DNA of 64,000 nucleotides from Streptomyces antimicrobicus (GCF_020532625.1 NZ_JAJAUY010000013.1:1-64000), one strand, 5' to 3'; positions 25,165 through 34,183 are shown, counted from the stretch's first letter. The notes: a model not told the origin generated them from the letters alone. Translations and numbers: made by a program.

Positions 25165-26040
25165 TCAGTCCCGGCCCGGGTCCTGGGCCCGGGTGCGCAG
25201 GGCCGCGGCGAGCCGGGCGAGGAAGTCGGCGACCGCGGCCGGCCCGGCGAGGACCAGGTCCGCGCGGGCGGCGAGTTCGGGGACCTCGGCCGAGCCGCTG
25301 CACACCAGCAGGCCCGGGGTGCCGTCGGTGCGGAGCTTCTCCACGGCGGCGTAGGCGGCGAGGTCGCCGAGGTCGTCGCCGGCGTAGAGGACCGCCTCGG
25401 CGCCGGTCTCGGCCAGGTACTCGGTGAGGGCCACGCCCTTGTCCATGCCGGGCGGGCGAAGTTCGAGGACGGCCCGGCCGGGCTCGACGATCAGGCCGTG
25501 CCGCTGGGCCAGCTCCGCGAGCGGCTCGCGCAGCGCGGCGAAGGCCGCCGCCGGGTCCTCGGCGCGCCGGGTGTGCACGGCCAGGGCCCGGCCCTTCTCC
25601 TCGATCCAGGTGCCGTGCCAGGCCCCGATCGCGTCGAGGAACCCGGGCAGTTCCGCGCGGACGGCGGCCACCCCCGGGTGCTCGGCGGGCGCGTGCACGA
25701 TCCCGCTGACGGCGTCCCAGCGTTCGGCCCCGTAGTGGCCGAGGACGACGAGGTGCTCCAGGCCGGCCACTCCGGCGAAGCCGCCGTGGCGGACGGCGAC
25801 CCCGGCCGGCCGGCCGGTGACCACGGCCACCGAGGCGACCTGCGGCGCCAGCGCGGCCAGGGCCGGGACGGCGGCGGGGTGGGCCCGGGCCTGGTCGGGG
25901 TCGGGGACGATGTCGGCGAGGGTGCCGTCGAAGTCGAGGGCGACCACGGATCGGCGGGGTGCGCGCAGCAGGGCTTGAAGCCCCTCGCGTCCCGCGGCGG
26001 TGTCGGGCATCGGCAGTTCGTGCGGATGGCTACTCCCCAT
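25165..26040 (-). CDS. otsB: Trehalose-6-phosphate phosphatase
   Basis: This 291-residue HAD-superfamily phosphatase removes phosphate from trehalose-6-P. The nucleophile motif is VVALDFDGTLADIVPDP (DFDGT), the cap carries LGHYGAERWD and GTWIEEKGRALAVHTRR, and the C-terminal metal motif is AVLYAGDDLGDLAAY. TAGGGT at 26053-26048 (minus strand) lies 7 nt before the ATG, consistent with a leaderless transcript. It is convergent with otsA. Confidence 0.96.
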   Translation of the reverse strand: MGSSHPHELPMPDTAAGREGLQALLRAPRRSVVALDFDGTLADIVPDPDQARAHPAAVPALAALAPQVASVAVVTGRPAGVAVRHGGFAGVAGLEHLVVLGHYGAERWDAVSGIVHAPAEHPGVAAVRAELPGFLDAIGAWHGTWIEEKGRALAVHTRRAEDPAAAFAALREPLAELAQRHGLIVEPGRAVLELRPPGMDKGVALTEYLAETGAEAVLYAGDDLGDLAAYAAVEKLRTDGTPGLLVCSGSAEVPELAARADLVLAGPAAVADFLARLAAALRTRAQDPGRD

Positions 26041-26144
26041 GGCTACGACCCTACCGGCGCCGCCGGTCCGCCGCCCAGGCTTCCGCCGGCCCGGCCGTCC
26101 GGGTGACCCGGCGGCGTGTCGGTGGTCGGCGTTAGTGTGGCGGT

Positions 26145-26381
26145 ATGACGGACGACGCGCAGCTGACGGCGGTCGAGGCCGCCGTGCTCGCGTACGAGGG
26201 GCGGACCTGGCCGGGCCCCGGTGCCAAGGAGCGGGCGATACGCGAGGGCCTGGGCCTGACCCCGGTCCGCTACTACCAACTGCTCAACGCCCTCCTGGAC
26301 GACCCCCGCGCCCTGGCCCACGCCCCCACGACGATCAACCGCCTCCGCCGCCTCCGCACCACCCAACGCTCCCGCCGCTGA
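26145..26381 (+). CDS. DUF3263 domain-containing protein
   Basis: This 78-residue protein contains AVLAYEGRTWPGPGAKERAI and GLTPVRYYQLLNALLDDPRAL, diagnostic of DUF3263, a small actinobacterial helix-turn-helix-like family probably binding DNA. The tail is Arg-rich. TAGTGT at 26133-26138 lies 6 nt before the ATG, so it is likely leaderless. It is divergent from otsB with about 100 bp between starts, and is followed by a 132-bp inverted-repeat element. Confidence 0.93.
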   Translation: MTDDAQLTAVEAAVLAYEGRTWPGPGAKERAIREGLGLTPVRYYQLLNALLDDPRALAHAPTTINRLRRLRTTQRSRR

Positions 26382-26463
26382 CCCCCTGCAGAGGCCTCCG
26401 AAGCCCGGCCGGACGGAAACCGCCGGAGACCACACGGGGCGGCGCCTTCGAAGCACGGCCCAG

Positions 26464-26595
26464 GTCGGGGGCGCAGGGTGGGGGTGTTCGGGACGTAAAG
26501 CGTGATTTGTGGCGTGGTCACTGCACGAGCTGCGGAATCAGCCGGAACCGCCATAAATCATGCAGTCCCGAACACCCCCACCCGGAGCCCCCGAC
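26464..26595. repeat. 132-bp inverted-repeat element, copy A
   Basis: The element has outer arms GTCGGGGGC/GCCCCCGAC (26464-26472, 26587-26595), perfect 18-bp inner arms GGTGGGGGTGTTCGGGAC/complement (26477-26494, 26565-26582), and an inner near-match of GCGTGATTTGTGGCG to CGCCATAAATCATGC. The central 40 or so bases are not paired. The same element occurs in reverse orientation at 41443-41574, with a compensating change in the 18-bp arms. It lies between convergent genes. No transposase is present. Confidence 0.85.
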
Positions 26596-26742
26596 CCCCG
26601 AAGCCAAGCCCGGAAGCACCGCGCAGCGCGCTCCAGCCCGCCCGCCACGCTCCAGCCCGCCCACCGCGGGGCAGCCCGCCCGCCGCGGGCCCGCCGCGGG
26701 GCAGCCCGCCCCACCGGGCAGCCCCCGCCCCACCGGGCAGCC

Positions 26743-28041
26743 TCAGCGAGGATCGTTCGCCCGCGCAGCAGTCGCGATCTCCGACAGCACGCGGTCCGGG
26801 GAGCCCCCCGGAGCCACCGCCTTGCCGATGTTCTGCTTGATGTCCTCGCTCACGCCCGGCCACGACTTCTTGCCCGCCGGGTACAGCCGCGAGCCCGGCA
26901 GCGCCTGCAGGAACGTCTTCAGCTGGGCGCTGTTGCCGCCCGTGCTCGCGTTCGTCGCCCGGTAGCCGCTGGTGGTCACCGGCAGCAGGTCGTACGTGCT
27001 GGTGAACGCGGTCTGGTTCTTCGCCGTGTACACGAAGTCCAGGAACAGGCCCGTCTCCTTGCGGTGCTTGTTCTTGAACGCCATCATCCAGTCGGCCACG
27101 CCCATGCTCGGCTTGTCCGAGCCGTCCACCGTCGGCATCGGCACCATGCCGAAGCGGACCCCCTTGGCCGCGGCCTGCTTCAGCAGCGTCGGGTGCCCGT
27201 TGAGCATGCCGACCTCGCCGCGCGTGAACGCGTCGAACGCCGCCTGCCGGTCCAGCTTGCCCGGCTCGACCGGCCCGGTCAGGCCCTGGCCGACCATCCG
27301 GTCGCGCAGGAACTCGAAGGTCTTGACGTTCTCCGGCGAGTCGATCGCGTACTGCTCCTCGTTGTCGGTGTAACCGCCACCGCCCGCCAGCAGCCACATC
27401 ATCGTCTCGGCCTGGGCCTCCTCGCGGCCCAGCGGCAGCGCGAACGGCGTCGGCACGTTCGCCGCCTTCAGCTTCTTGGCCGCCGCCTCCAGGTCCGCCC
27501 ACGTCCTGGGCGCCCACGGCCGGCCGCCGGCGGTGATCCCGGCGTCCGCGAACAGCTTCTCGTTGTAGAACAGCAGCCGGGTGCTGGCCACGAACGGCAT
27601 GCCGTACTGCACCCGCTTGACCTTGCCGGCGTCGGCGAGCGGCGCGAGGAAGTCCGCCTCGGTCTGCACGGCGAGCAGCTCGTCGGTGGTGTAGAGCTTG
27701 CCGTCGGCGGCGTAGTCGGCGTAGGCGCCGATCTGCGCGATGTCGGGGGCCTTGCCCGCCTTGACCATCGCGGCGACCTTGTTGTCCACCTCCGACCAGG
27801 AGTACACGCTCACCTCGACCTTGACCCCGGGGTGGTCCTTGGTGAACTCGCCGGCCAGCTTCTTCCAGTACGCCGCCGACGAATTCGACGGATTGTCGCC
27901 GTAGTCGGCCGCCACGACCCGCAGGGTCACCTCGTTGTCCCCCGTGACGCTGCCGCACCCGGCCAGCGTCACGGTCAGCGACAACGCCGCTCCCGTCGCG
28001 GCCAGGCCCAGGTAACGATTGCGACTACGGCTCCGGCCCAT
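26743..28041 (-). CDS. Sugar ABC transporter substrate-binding lipoprotein (orphan)
   Basis: This 432-residue extracellular solute-binding protein has a signal peptide and lipobox (TVTLAGC, Cys near residue 30). Typical family-1 segments include LFYNEKLFADAGI, PRTWADLEAAAKKL, FTRGEVGMLNGHP and DWMMAFKNK. It should sit on the outer membrane face and deliver a carbohydrate to an ABC importer. No permease genes are adjacent, so it must share membrane proteins encoded elsewhere, with MsiK (46839) as the likely ATPase. The divergent nagK and the dre site at 28092 suggest an amino-sugar ligand. GTG 28044 is an alternative start. Confidence 0.92.
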   Translation of the reverse strand: MGRSRSRNRYLGLAATGAALSLTVTLAGCGSVTGDNEVTLRVVAADYGDNPSNSSAAYWKKLAGEFTKDHPGVKVEVSVYSWSEVDNKVAAMVKAGKAPDIAQIGAYADYAADGKLYTTDELLAVQTEADFLAPLADAGKVKRVQYGMPFVASTRLLFYNEKLFADAGITAGGRPWAPRTWADLEAAAKKLKAANVPTPFALPLGREEAQAETMMWLLAGGGGYTDNEEQYAIDSPENVKTFEFLRDRMVGQGLTGPVEPGKLDRQAAFDAFTRGEVGMLNGHPTLLKQAAAKGVRFGMVPMPTVDGSDKPSMGVADWMMAFKNKHRKETGLFLDFVYTAKNQTAFTSTYDLLPVTTSGYRATNASTGGNSAQLKTFLQALPGSRLYPAGKKSWPGVSEDIKQNIGKAVAPGGSPDRVLSEIATAARANDPR

Positions 28042-28091
28042 CACAGCTCTTCGTCCATCCCGACGTTGTACGTACGATCCTCGTAAGGTCT

Positions 28092-28107
28092 ACAGGTCTA
28101 CACCACT
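28092..28107. promoter_or_regulatory. dre (DasR) operator between the sugar-binding and nagK genes
   Basis: ACAGGTCTACACCACT matches the DasR consensus ACTGGTCTAGACCACT at 14 of 16 positions. It lies 51 bp from the lipoprotein start and 116 bp from nagK, in a divergent control region. Confidence 0.8.
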
Positions 28108-28186
28108 TGAGTTCCGCCGTCACGCCCGATGCCCCGACCTGCGCGCCGACTTTGTATGGCCGCTCAACAAAACCCTGCAATGGACT

Positions 28187-28202
28187 AGACCTTTCCCCGC
28201 CG
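28187..28202. promoter_or_regulatory. Second dre-like (DasR) operator, nagK-proximal
   Basis: AATGGACTAGACCTTT matches the DasR consensus at 12 of 16 positions and keeps CTAGACC. It ends 20 bp before the nagK start codon, where binding would block transcription or its start point. Confidence 0.65.
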
Positions 28203-28222
28203 AGCACGCGAGACTGTCCCCT

Positions 28223-29164
28223 GTGAAACCCGTGAAACACGTCATCGCCCTCGATGTGGGCGGCACCGGGATGAAGGCCGCCCTCGTCGCCGAGGACGGC
28301 ACCCTGCTGCACGAGGCGCGCCGCGCGACCGGCCGCGACCGGGGCCCGGAGGCCGTCGTCGAGTCGATCCTCGACTTCGCCGCCGACCTGCGCGACCTCG
28401 GCACCGAGACCTTCGGCCGGCCCGCCTCGGCCGCCGGCGTCGCCGTCCCCGGCATCGTCGACGCCGAGAACGGCATCGCCGTGTACGCGGCGAACCTCGG
28501 CTGGCGCGACGTACCGCTGCGCGAGCTGCTCGGCCGGCGCCTCGGCGGCCTCCCGGTGGCCCTCGGGCACGACGTACGCACGGGCGGCCTCGCCGAGGGC
28601 CGCATCGGCGCCGGCCGGCACGCCGACCGCTTCCTGTTCGTCCCGCTCGGCACCGGCATCGCCGGCGCGATCGGCATCGCCGGCCGCATCGAGGCCGGGG
28701 CGCACGGCTACGCGGGCGAGATCGGGCACATCGTGGTCCGCCCCGGCGGCCCCGACTGCGGCTGCGGCCAGCGCGGCTGCCTGGAGACCCTGGCCTCCGC
28801 CTCCGCCGTCTCCAGGGCCTGGGCCGCCGCCAGCGGCGACCCCGGCGCCGACGCCGCCGACTGCGCCCGGGCCGTGGCCGCCGGCGACGTACGCGCCCAC
28901 GCCGTGTGGCGGACGGCGGTCGACGCCCTCGCCGACGGCCTGGTCACGGCGCTCACCCTGCTGGACCCGCGCACGCTGATCATCGGTGGCGGCCTCGCGG
29001 AGGCCGGGGAAACCTTGTTCACACCGCTACGGACGGCCGTCAAGGAGCGCGTGACGTTCCAGCGGCTGCCCCACATCGTGCCGGCGGCCCTCGGGGACAC
29101 CGCCGGCTGCCTGGGCGCAGGGCTGCTCGCCTGGGACCTACTCGCCACGGAGGTAACCGCCTGA
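28223..29164 (+). CDS. nagK: N-acetylglucosamine kinase (ROK family)
   Basis: This 313-residue ROK sugar kinase carries an ATP-binding VIALDVGGTGMKAALV at the N-terminus, sugar-binding GHDVRTGGLAEGR (DV in the catalytic motif), HGYAGEIGHIVV (E-G-H) and the ROK zinc motif CGCGQRGCLETLAS. It phosphorylates GlcNAc to GlcNAc-6-P. Its TGA overlaps the nagA ATG (TGATG), so the two are translationally coupled. GTG 28223 is chosen; GTG 28232 is also possible and neither has a strong ribosome site. Two dre sites upstream imply DasR repression relieved by glucosamine-6-P. Confidence 0.93.
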   Translation: MKPVKHVIALDVGGTGMKAALVAEDGTLLHEARRATGRDRGPEAVVESILDFAADLRDLGTETFGRPASAAGVAVPGIVDAENGIAVYAANLGWRDVPLRELLGRRLGGLPVALGHDVRTGGLAEGRIGAGRHADRFLFVPLGTGIAGAIGIAGRIEAGAHGYAGEIGHIVVRPGGPDCGCGQRGCLETLASASAVSRAWAAASGDPGADAADCARAVAAGDVRAHAVWRTAVDALADGLVTALTLLDPRTLIIGGGLAEAGETLFTPLRTAVKERVTFQRLPHIVPAALGDTAGCLGAGLLAWDLLATEVTA

Positions 29165-30315
29165 TGTCCGGACGCGCACACAGCACCGTTCTCTCCGGCG
29201 CCAGGGTGGTGCTGCCCACCGGGACCGTCGTCGGCGGCCGGGTGATCGTCGAGGGCGCCCGCATCGCGGGCAGCGCCCCGGAGGGCGCCGAGGTCCTCGA
29301 CCTGTCCGGGCACTGGATCGTCCCCGGCTTCGTGGACATCCACAACCACGGCGGCGGCGGCGCCTCCTTCACCTCCGGCACCCAGGAGGAGGTCCTGCAC
29401 GGGGTGCGCACCCACCGCGCGCACGGCACCACCACCCTGGTCGCCTCCACCGTCACCGGCGAACTGGACGAACTCGCCCGGCGCGCCGCGCTGCTGGCCG
29501 AGCTGACGCAGGCCGGCGAGATCGCGGGCATCCACTTCGAGGGGCCGTTCATCAACCCCTGCCGCAAGGGCGCGCACAAGGAGGACCTGCTGCGCCACCC
29601 CGACCCGGCGGAGGTGCGCAAGCTCGTCGACGCCGCCCACGGCGCGGCCCGCATGTTCACCCTGGCCACCGAACTGCCCGGCGGGCTGGACTCCGTACGG
29701 CTGCTGGCCGAGCACGGCGTGATCGCGGCGATCGGCCACACCGACTCCACCTACGAGCAGACCCGCCAGGCCATCGACGCCGGCGCGACCGTGGCCACCC
29801 ACCTGTACAACGCGATGCCCGGCATGGAGCACCGCGCGCCCGGTCCGATCGCCGCGCTGCTGGAGGACGAGCGGGTCACCGTCGAGCTCATCAACGACGG
29901 GGTGCACCTGCACCCGGCCATGCTGGAACTGGCGTTCCACCACGCCGGCGCCGCCCGGGTCGCCCTGATCACCGACGCCATGGACGCGGCCGGCTTCGGC
30001 GACGGCACCTACCACCTGGGCCCGTTGGAGGTCGAGGTCAAGGACGGCGTGGCCCGGCTGGTCGAGGGCGGCTCGATCGCCGGGTCCACGCTCACCCTGG
30101 ACACCGCCTTCCGACGGTCCGTCACCATCGACCGGCTGCCGGTGGAATCGGTGGTCCAGGCCATCTCGGCCAATCCCGCCAAGCTCATCGGCCTGTACGA
30201 CGAGGTGGGTTCGCTGGAGCCCGGCAAGTACGCCGATCTCGTCGTCCTCGACGAGGACTTCGCGCTCAAGGGCGTCATGCGGCGCGGCGCGTGGGTGGTC
30301 GACCCGCTGCGCTGA
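29164..30315 (+). CDS. nagA: N-acetylglucosamine-6-phosphate deacetylase
   Basis: This 383-residue amidohydrolase converts GlcNAc-6-P to glucosamine-6-P and acetate. VPGFVDIHNHGGGGASF is the first metal motif (HxH), GIHFEGPFINPCRKGAH carries the metal Glu, IGHTDSTYEQT and TVATHLYNAMPGM the His ligands, LINDGVHLHPAML the substrate region and ALITDAMDAAG the catalytic Asp. It overlaps nagK by one base and is co-transcribed. Its product glucosamine-6-P is the known DasR effector, closing a feedback loop on the dre sites upstream. Confidence 0.97.
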   Translation: MSGRAHSTVLSGARVVLPTGTVVGGRVIVEGARIAGSAPEGAEVLDLSGHWIVPGFVDIHNHGGGGASFTSGTQEEVLHGVRTHRAHGTTTLVASTVTGELDELARRAALLAELTQAGEIAGIHFEGPFINPCRKGAHKEDLLRHPDPAEVRKLVDAAHGAARMFTLATELPGGLDSVRLLAEHGVIAAIGHTDSTYEQTRQAIDAGATVATHLYNAMPGMEHRAPGPIAALLEDERVTVELINDGVHLHPAMLELAFHHAGAARVALITDAMDAAGFGDGTYHLGPLEVEVKDGVARLVEGGSIAGSTLTLDTAFRRSVTIDRLPVESVVQAISANPAKLIGLYDEVGSLEPGKYADLVVLDEDFALKGVMRRGAWVVDPLR

Positions 30316-30408
30316 GCGGGTAGGCGTGGCCGGGTGGCCGGACCGGGGACTGGGCCGGCCGCCCGGACTTTGGCATGATCCCGGCACCGAGATTCTCCGG
30401 GGGGTGCC

Positions 30409-31326
30409 ATGATCCTGACCGTCACGCTCAACACCGCGCTCGACGTCACGTACCGCGTGCCGAGGCTGCTTCCGCACACCTCCCACCGCGTCTCCGAGGT
30501 GATCGAACGGCCCGGCGGCAAGGGCGTCAACGTCGCCCGGGTGCTGGCCGCGCTCGGTCACGAGGTCACCGCGACCGGCTTCGCCGGCGGACCGGTCGGC
30601 GAGGTGCTGCGCTCCCTGCTGGCGGACTCGCCCGGTGTCACCGACGCCCTGGTGCGCTGCTCGGGCACCACCCGGCGCACCCTGGCCGTGGTCGACTCCT
30701 CGACCGGGGACACGACCCAGTTCAACGAGGCCGGACCGTTCATCGAGGCCGTGGAGTGGGCGGAGTTCCTCAACGGCTACAACCGGCTCGTCCGCCGGGC
30801 CCGGGCCGTCGCCCTGTGCGGCAGCCTCCCGCCCGGCGTGCCGGTCGGCGCGTACGCCGTCCTGGTCCGCACCGCCCGTACGGCCGGGGTGCCGGTCCTG
30901 CTGGACACCAGCGGTGAGCCGCTGCGCCGCGGCGTCGCGGCCCGCCCGGAGATCATCAAGCCGAACGCCGCCGAACTCGCCGAGCTCACCGGCTCCCGCG
31001 ACCCGCTCCCGGCCACCCGCGACGCCCGCCGCCGCGGCGCGCACGCGGTGGTCACCTCGCTCGGCCCCGACGGCCTGCTCGCCGTCACCCCCGAGGGCAC
31101 CTGGCAGGCGGCCCCACCGCGCACGCTGGCCGGCAACCCCACCGGAGCCGGCGACTCCGCCGTCGCCGGCCTGCTGTCCGCCCTCGCCGAGGGCCTGGAC
31201 TGGCCCGAACGCCTGGCCCGCGCGGTCGCCCTGTCGGCGGCGACCGTCCAGGCCCCGGCGGCGGGAGAGTTCGACCCCCGCACCTACGAGGAGATGCGGG
31301 GGTCGGTGAAGGTCACCCAGCCCTGA
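30409..31326 (+). CDS. PfkB-type hexose-phosphate kinase (1-phosphofructokinase family)
   Basis: This 305-residue ribokinase-superfamily kinase starts MILTVTLNTALDVTYRVP and contains the PfkB signature 1 region ERPGGKGVNVARVLAALGH and signature 2 LAGNPTGAGDSAVAGLL, with the catalytic Asp in GAGDS. It phosphorylates a hexose-phosphate; fructose-1-P, fructose-6-P or tagatose-6-P cannot be told apart here. A GGGGGGTG ribosome site precedes the ATG. It follows nagA by 93 bp and may belong to the amino-sugar operon, converting downstream fructose-6-P. Confidence 0.92.
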   Translation: MILTVTLNTALDVTYRVPRLLPHTSHRVSEVIERPGGKGVNVARVLAALGHEVTATGFAGGPVGEVLRSLLADSPGVTDALVRCSGTTRRTLAVVDSSTGDTTQFNEAGPFIEAVEWAEFLNGYNRLVRRARAVALCGSLPPGVPVGAYAVLVRTARTAGVPVLLDTSGEPLRRGVAARPEIIKPNAAELAELTGSRDPLPATRDARRRGAHAVVTSLGPDGLLAVTPEGTWQAAPPRTLAGNPTGAGDSAVAGLLSALAEGLDWPERLARAVALSAATVQAPAAGEFDPRTYEEMRGSVKVTQP

Positions 31327-31347
31327 GGGGCCGGAGCTCCGTGAGCG

Positions 31348-32370
31348 CTACATGCGCTCCAGCCACAGCTGGTCGAGGTTGACGTCGCAGGAGTTGCCGG
31401 GCTCGCAGGAGATCCGGACGGTGTTGCTGCCCTGCTTCAGGTCGACCTGGACCCAGGTGTTGGTCCAGCCCTTCTCCCAGTCGCCGGGGGCGGCCTTCGC
31501 GAAGTTCTTCATGTTGATCTTGCGTAGGTCGGTGGCGTCGTTGAGGCGGAAGCTCATCTCGGCGTCCTTGCCCGGCACCCCGTAGGTCATCTTCAGCTTG
31601 TACGTACCGGCCTTCGGCACGTCCAGCGTCCATGTCACCGACGCGCCGGGGTTGTTGAGACCGCCGACGTACAGCCCGTTGCCGCCCTTGGCGCCCTTGA
31701 TGGTGGACTGCGGGGACGCCCCGCCGGCCAGGCTGAAGCCCGTGCCGCTCGCGTCCGCCTTGGGCAGCGGGGCCTCCGGCGACGCCGACGTGCTCGGCGC
31801 GGCGGTCGGGTCCTTGGGAGCCGCCGACGGCGTCTGGCCGCCGCCGGCCTGGTTCTGCGCGCCCTTGTCCTTGTCCTTGTCCTTGTCCCCGCCGAAGGCC
31901 AGGGCCGCGCCGATGCCGATCGCGACCGCGGCGACCACCGCGACCGCGGCGATCAGCATGCCGCGGCGGCTGGAGCTGGTGCCGCCGCCGTGGCCGGAGC
32001 GCGGCAGCGGCTGCGCCTGCGGGGCCGGGCCGCCCTGCGGCGGGACGCCGTAGCCACCGGCCTGGAGGGTCTCCGGGGCCGGGTACTGGGGCTGGTAGCC
32101 CTGCGGCTGCTGCTGGGCGGGGACCTGCCCGCGCTGGCCGCCGTACGTGCGCTCGCCGACGGTCCGCACCTGGTTGTACGAGGTGCGCGGAACGCCGGGC
32201 TGGCCGCCGGGGTGACCACCGACCGTCGGACCCGGGTAGCCGTAACCGCCACCGGGCGGGGGCGGCGTGGCGCCGCCGGCCTGGCCGTCCGCGTAGAGGT
32301 AGCCGAACGGGTCGTCGTCCTCGGGCTGGTTGGCCCCGCCGTTCCGGCCGTTGTTCGCGGGCGTCGTCAT
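31348..32370 (-). CDS. Membrane-anchored carbohydrate-binding (CBM35-like) protein
   Basis: This is a 340-residue protein. Residues 1-133 are a Pro/Gly/Gln-rich cytoplasmic region, followed by one membrane helix (GMLIAAVAVVAAVAIGIGAA), a DKDKDKDK spacer, a Ser/Ala/Pro linker and a C-terminal beta-sandwich domain (about 205-340). That domain contains VGGLNNPGASVTWTLDVPKA and NMKNFAKAAP and ends CDVNLDQLWLERM, as in CBM6/35 domains. It probably binds sugar at the cell surface. The Lys-Asp repeat is encoded by a simple CTTGTC repeat. It converges on the PfkB gene. Confidence 0.85.
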   Translation of the reverse strand: MTTPANNGRNGGANQPEDDDPFGYLYADGQAGGATPPPPGGGYGYPGPTVGGHPGGQPGVPRTSYNQVRTVGERTYGGQRGQVPAQQQPQGYQPQYPAPETLQAGGYGVPPQGGPAPQAQPLPRSGHGGGTSSSRRGMLIAAVAVVAAVAIGIGAALAFGGDKDKDKDKGAQNQAGGGQTPSAAPKDPTAAPSTSASPEAPLPKADASGTGFSLAGGASPQSTIKGAKGGNGLYVGGLNNPGASVTWTLDVPKAGTYKLKMTYGVPGKDAEMSFRLNDATDLRKINMKNFAKAAPGDWEKGWTNTWVQVDLKQGSNTVRISCEPGNSCDVNLDQLWLERM

Positions 32371-32449
32371 CGCAGGTCACTCCTTTCGACCCCCGGGAGC
32401 CTACCTCGAACAGGCGCACCCCCGGTGATCCACCGGGGTCACCGGGGGG

Positions 32450-34183
32450 TCATCCGGCGCGCCGGTGCGCCTTGGAACGCGACCTTTTCTCGATGTACAT
32501 CCGCTGGTCGGCCGAGCGCAGCACTTCCTCCGCGGACATCCCGCAGGACGCCCAGCCGATGCCGAAACTCGCGCCCACGCGGACCGCGCGGCCGTCCACC
32601 CGGATCGGCGGGATGATCGCGTTGCGCAGCCGCACGGCGAGGTCGGCGGCGTCGGCCGCGCCCAGGCCGTCGGCGAGCACGACGAACTCGTCACCACCCA
32701 GCCGGGCGACCGTGTCACCGTCCCTGACGCCCGTCGTCAGCCGCCGGGCCACCTCGATCAGCACCGCGTCACCGGTGTGGTGGCCGAACCGGTCGTTGAT
32801 CGACTTGAAGCCGTCGAGGTCGCAGAAGAGGACCGCGAGCCCCTTGGTGCCGTCGTCGAGGTCGGTCGGCGCCACCGTGTGCACGTGGTGCTCGAACGCC
32901 CCCGGGACCGGCCCGGCACCGCCCGGCGCGTCGAAGGCGGCGTGCGCCTCGAAGGACCCGTGCGGCTCGTAGGGGCCCGCCTGCTCGTAGGAGCCGTGGC
33001 CGCCCCGGTAGCCGGCGTCCGACGGGAACTCGTGCTCGCCCCCCTCGCCCGCCCGGCTCTCGTACGCCGCGTCCAGCGCCTCCACGGCGGTCGCCCGGGC
33101 CGCCTGCGGCCGGCGGCACAGCCGCGCCGAGAGCCGCGAGCGCAGCTCGGCGCTGTTGGGCAGGCCGGTCAGCGAGTCGTGGCTGGCGCGGTGGGCGAGC
33201 TGGAGCTCGTGCCGCTTGCGCTCCTCGATGTCCTCGACGTGCGTGAGCAGGAAACGGGGCCCGTCGGCCGCGTCGGCGACGACCGAGTTGCGCAGGGACA
33301 CCCACACGTACGTGCCGTCGCGCCGGCCCAGGCGCAGCTCGGCCCGGCCGCCCTCGGCGGAGGTGCGCAGCAGCGTGCCGATGTCCTCGGGGTGGACGAG
33401 GTCGGAGAAGGAGTAGCGGCGCAGCACCGAGGCGGGCCGGCCCAGCAGCCGGCACAGGGCGTCGTTGGTGCGCAGCAGCCGGCCGTGCTGGTCGCCGCCC
33501 ATCTCGGCGATCGCCATGCCGCTGGGGGCGTACTCGAAGGCCTGCCGGAACGACTCCTCGCTGGCCCGCAGCGCCTGCTGCTCGCGCTCCAGGCGGACCA
33601 AGGCGCGCTGCATGTTCGCGCGCAGCCGGGCGTTGCTGATCGCGATGGCCGCCTGGAAGGCGTACATCTGGAGCGCCTCGCGGCCCCAGGCGCCCGGGCG
33701 GCGGCCGTTGCGGGGCCGGTCCACCGAGATCACGCCCAGCAGCTCGCCGCCGGCCGCGTACATGGGCGCGTAGAGCCGGTCCTCGGGGTGCCACTCGTCC
33801 TCGAACCGGGGATCGGGGCCGTCGGTGTGCCATTGCGGCACGTCGTCCTCGATCAGCACCCAGCCCTCGGTGTGCGGGATGAAGCGCAGGTCCCCCCACG
33901 ACTCGCCCATGGTCAGGCGGCGCTCCCAGGAGGCTCGGGAGCCGACGCGGCCGGTGATGAGGGCCTCTGCGGCGGGGTCACCGGCGAAGGCGGCGACGAC
34001 GAGGTCGCCGTCGGGGCGGACGAGGTTGACGGCGGCGAGCTCGTAGCCGAGGCCCACGACGATGCCGTCCACGACGGTCTGCAGCGTGTCCGCCAGGCTC
34101 CGCGCCGTGTTGAGCTCGGCCACCACCTGGTGAAGCTGCCGCAGGGTCGTAAGACGGACGTACGGCTCCGACTCGGTCTCCAT
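32450..34183 (-). CDS. cdgB: Diguanylate cyclase CdgB (GAF-PAS-GGDEF)
   Basis: This 577-residue soluble protein matches the developmental cyclase CdgB of Streptomyces. GAF-like residues about 10-175 (MGESWGDLRFIPHTEGWVLI), PAS about 200-330 (RQAFEYAPSGMAIAEMG) and GGDEF about 340-570 are present. The active site is ARLGGDEFVVLAD, preceded by the inhibitory I-site RDGD five residues earlier, so product feedback is expected. About 85 residues of low-complexity sequence interrupt the GGDEF domain after the SLTGLPNSAEL motif. GGGGAGAG precedes ATG 34183. A Crp-like palindrome lies about 130 bp upstream. Confidence 0.95.
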   Translation of the reverse strand: METESEPYVRLTTLRQLHQVVAELNTARSLADTLQTVVDGIVVGLGYELAAVNLVRPDGDLVVAAFAGDPAAEALITGRVGSRASWERRLTMGESWGDLRFIPHTEGWVLIEDDVPQWHTDGPDPRFEDEWHPEDRLYAPMYAAGGELLGVISVDRPRNGRRPGAWGREALQMYAFQAAIAISNARLRANMQRALVRLEREQQALRASEESFRQAFEYAPSGMAIAEMGGDQHGRLLRTNDALCRLLGRPASVLRRYSFSDLVHPEDIGTLLRTSAEGGRAELRLGRRDGTYVWVSLRNSVVADAADGPRFLLTHVEDIEERKRHELQLAHRASHDSLTGLPNSAELRSRLSARLCRRPQAARATAVEALDAAYESRAGEGGEHEFPSDAGYRGGHGSYEQAGPYEPHGSFEAHAAFDAPGGAGPVPGAFEHHVHTVAPTDLDDGTKGLAVLFCDLDGFKSINDRFGHHTGDAVLIEVARRLTTGVRDGDTVARLGGDEFVVLADGLGAADAADLAVRLRNAIIPPIRVDGRAVRVGASFGIGWASCGMSAEEVLRSADQRMYIEKRSRSKAHRRAG

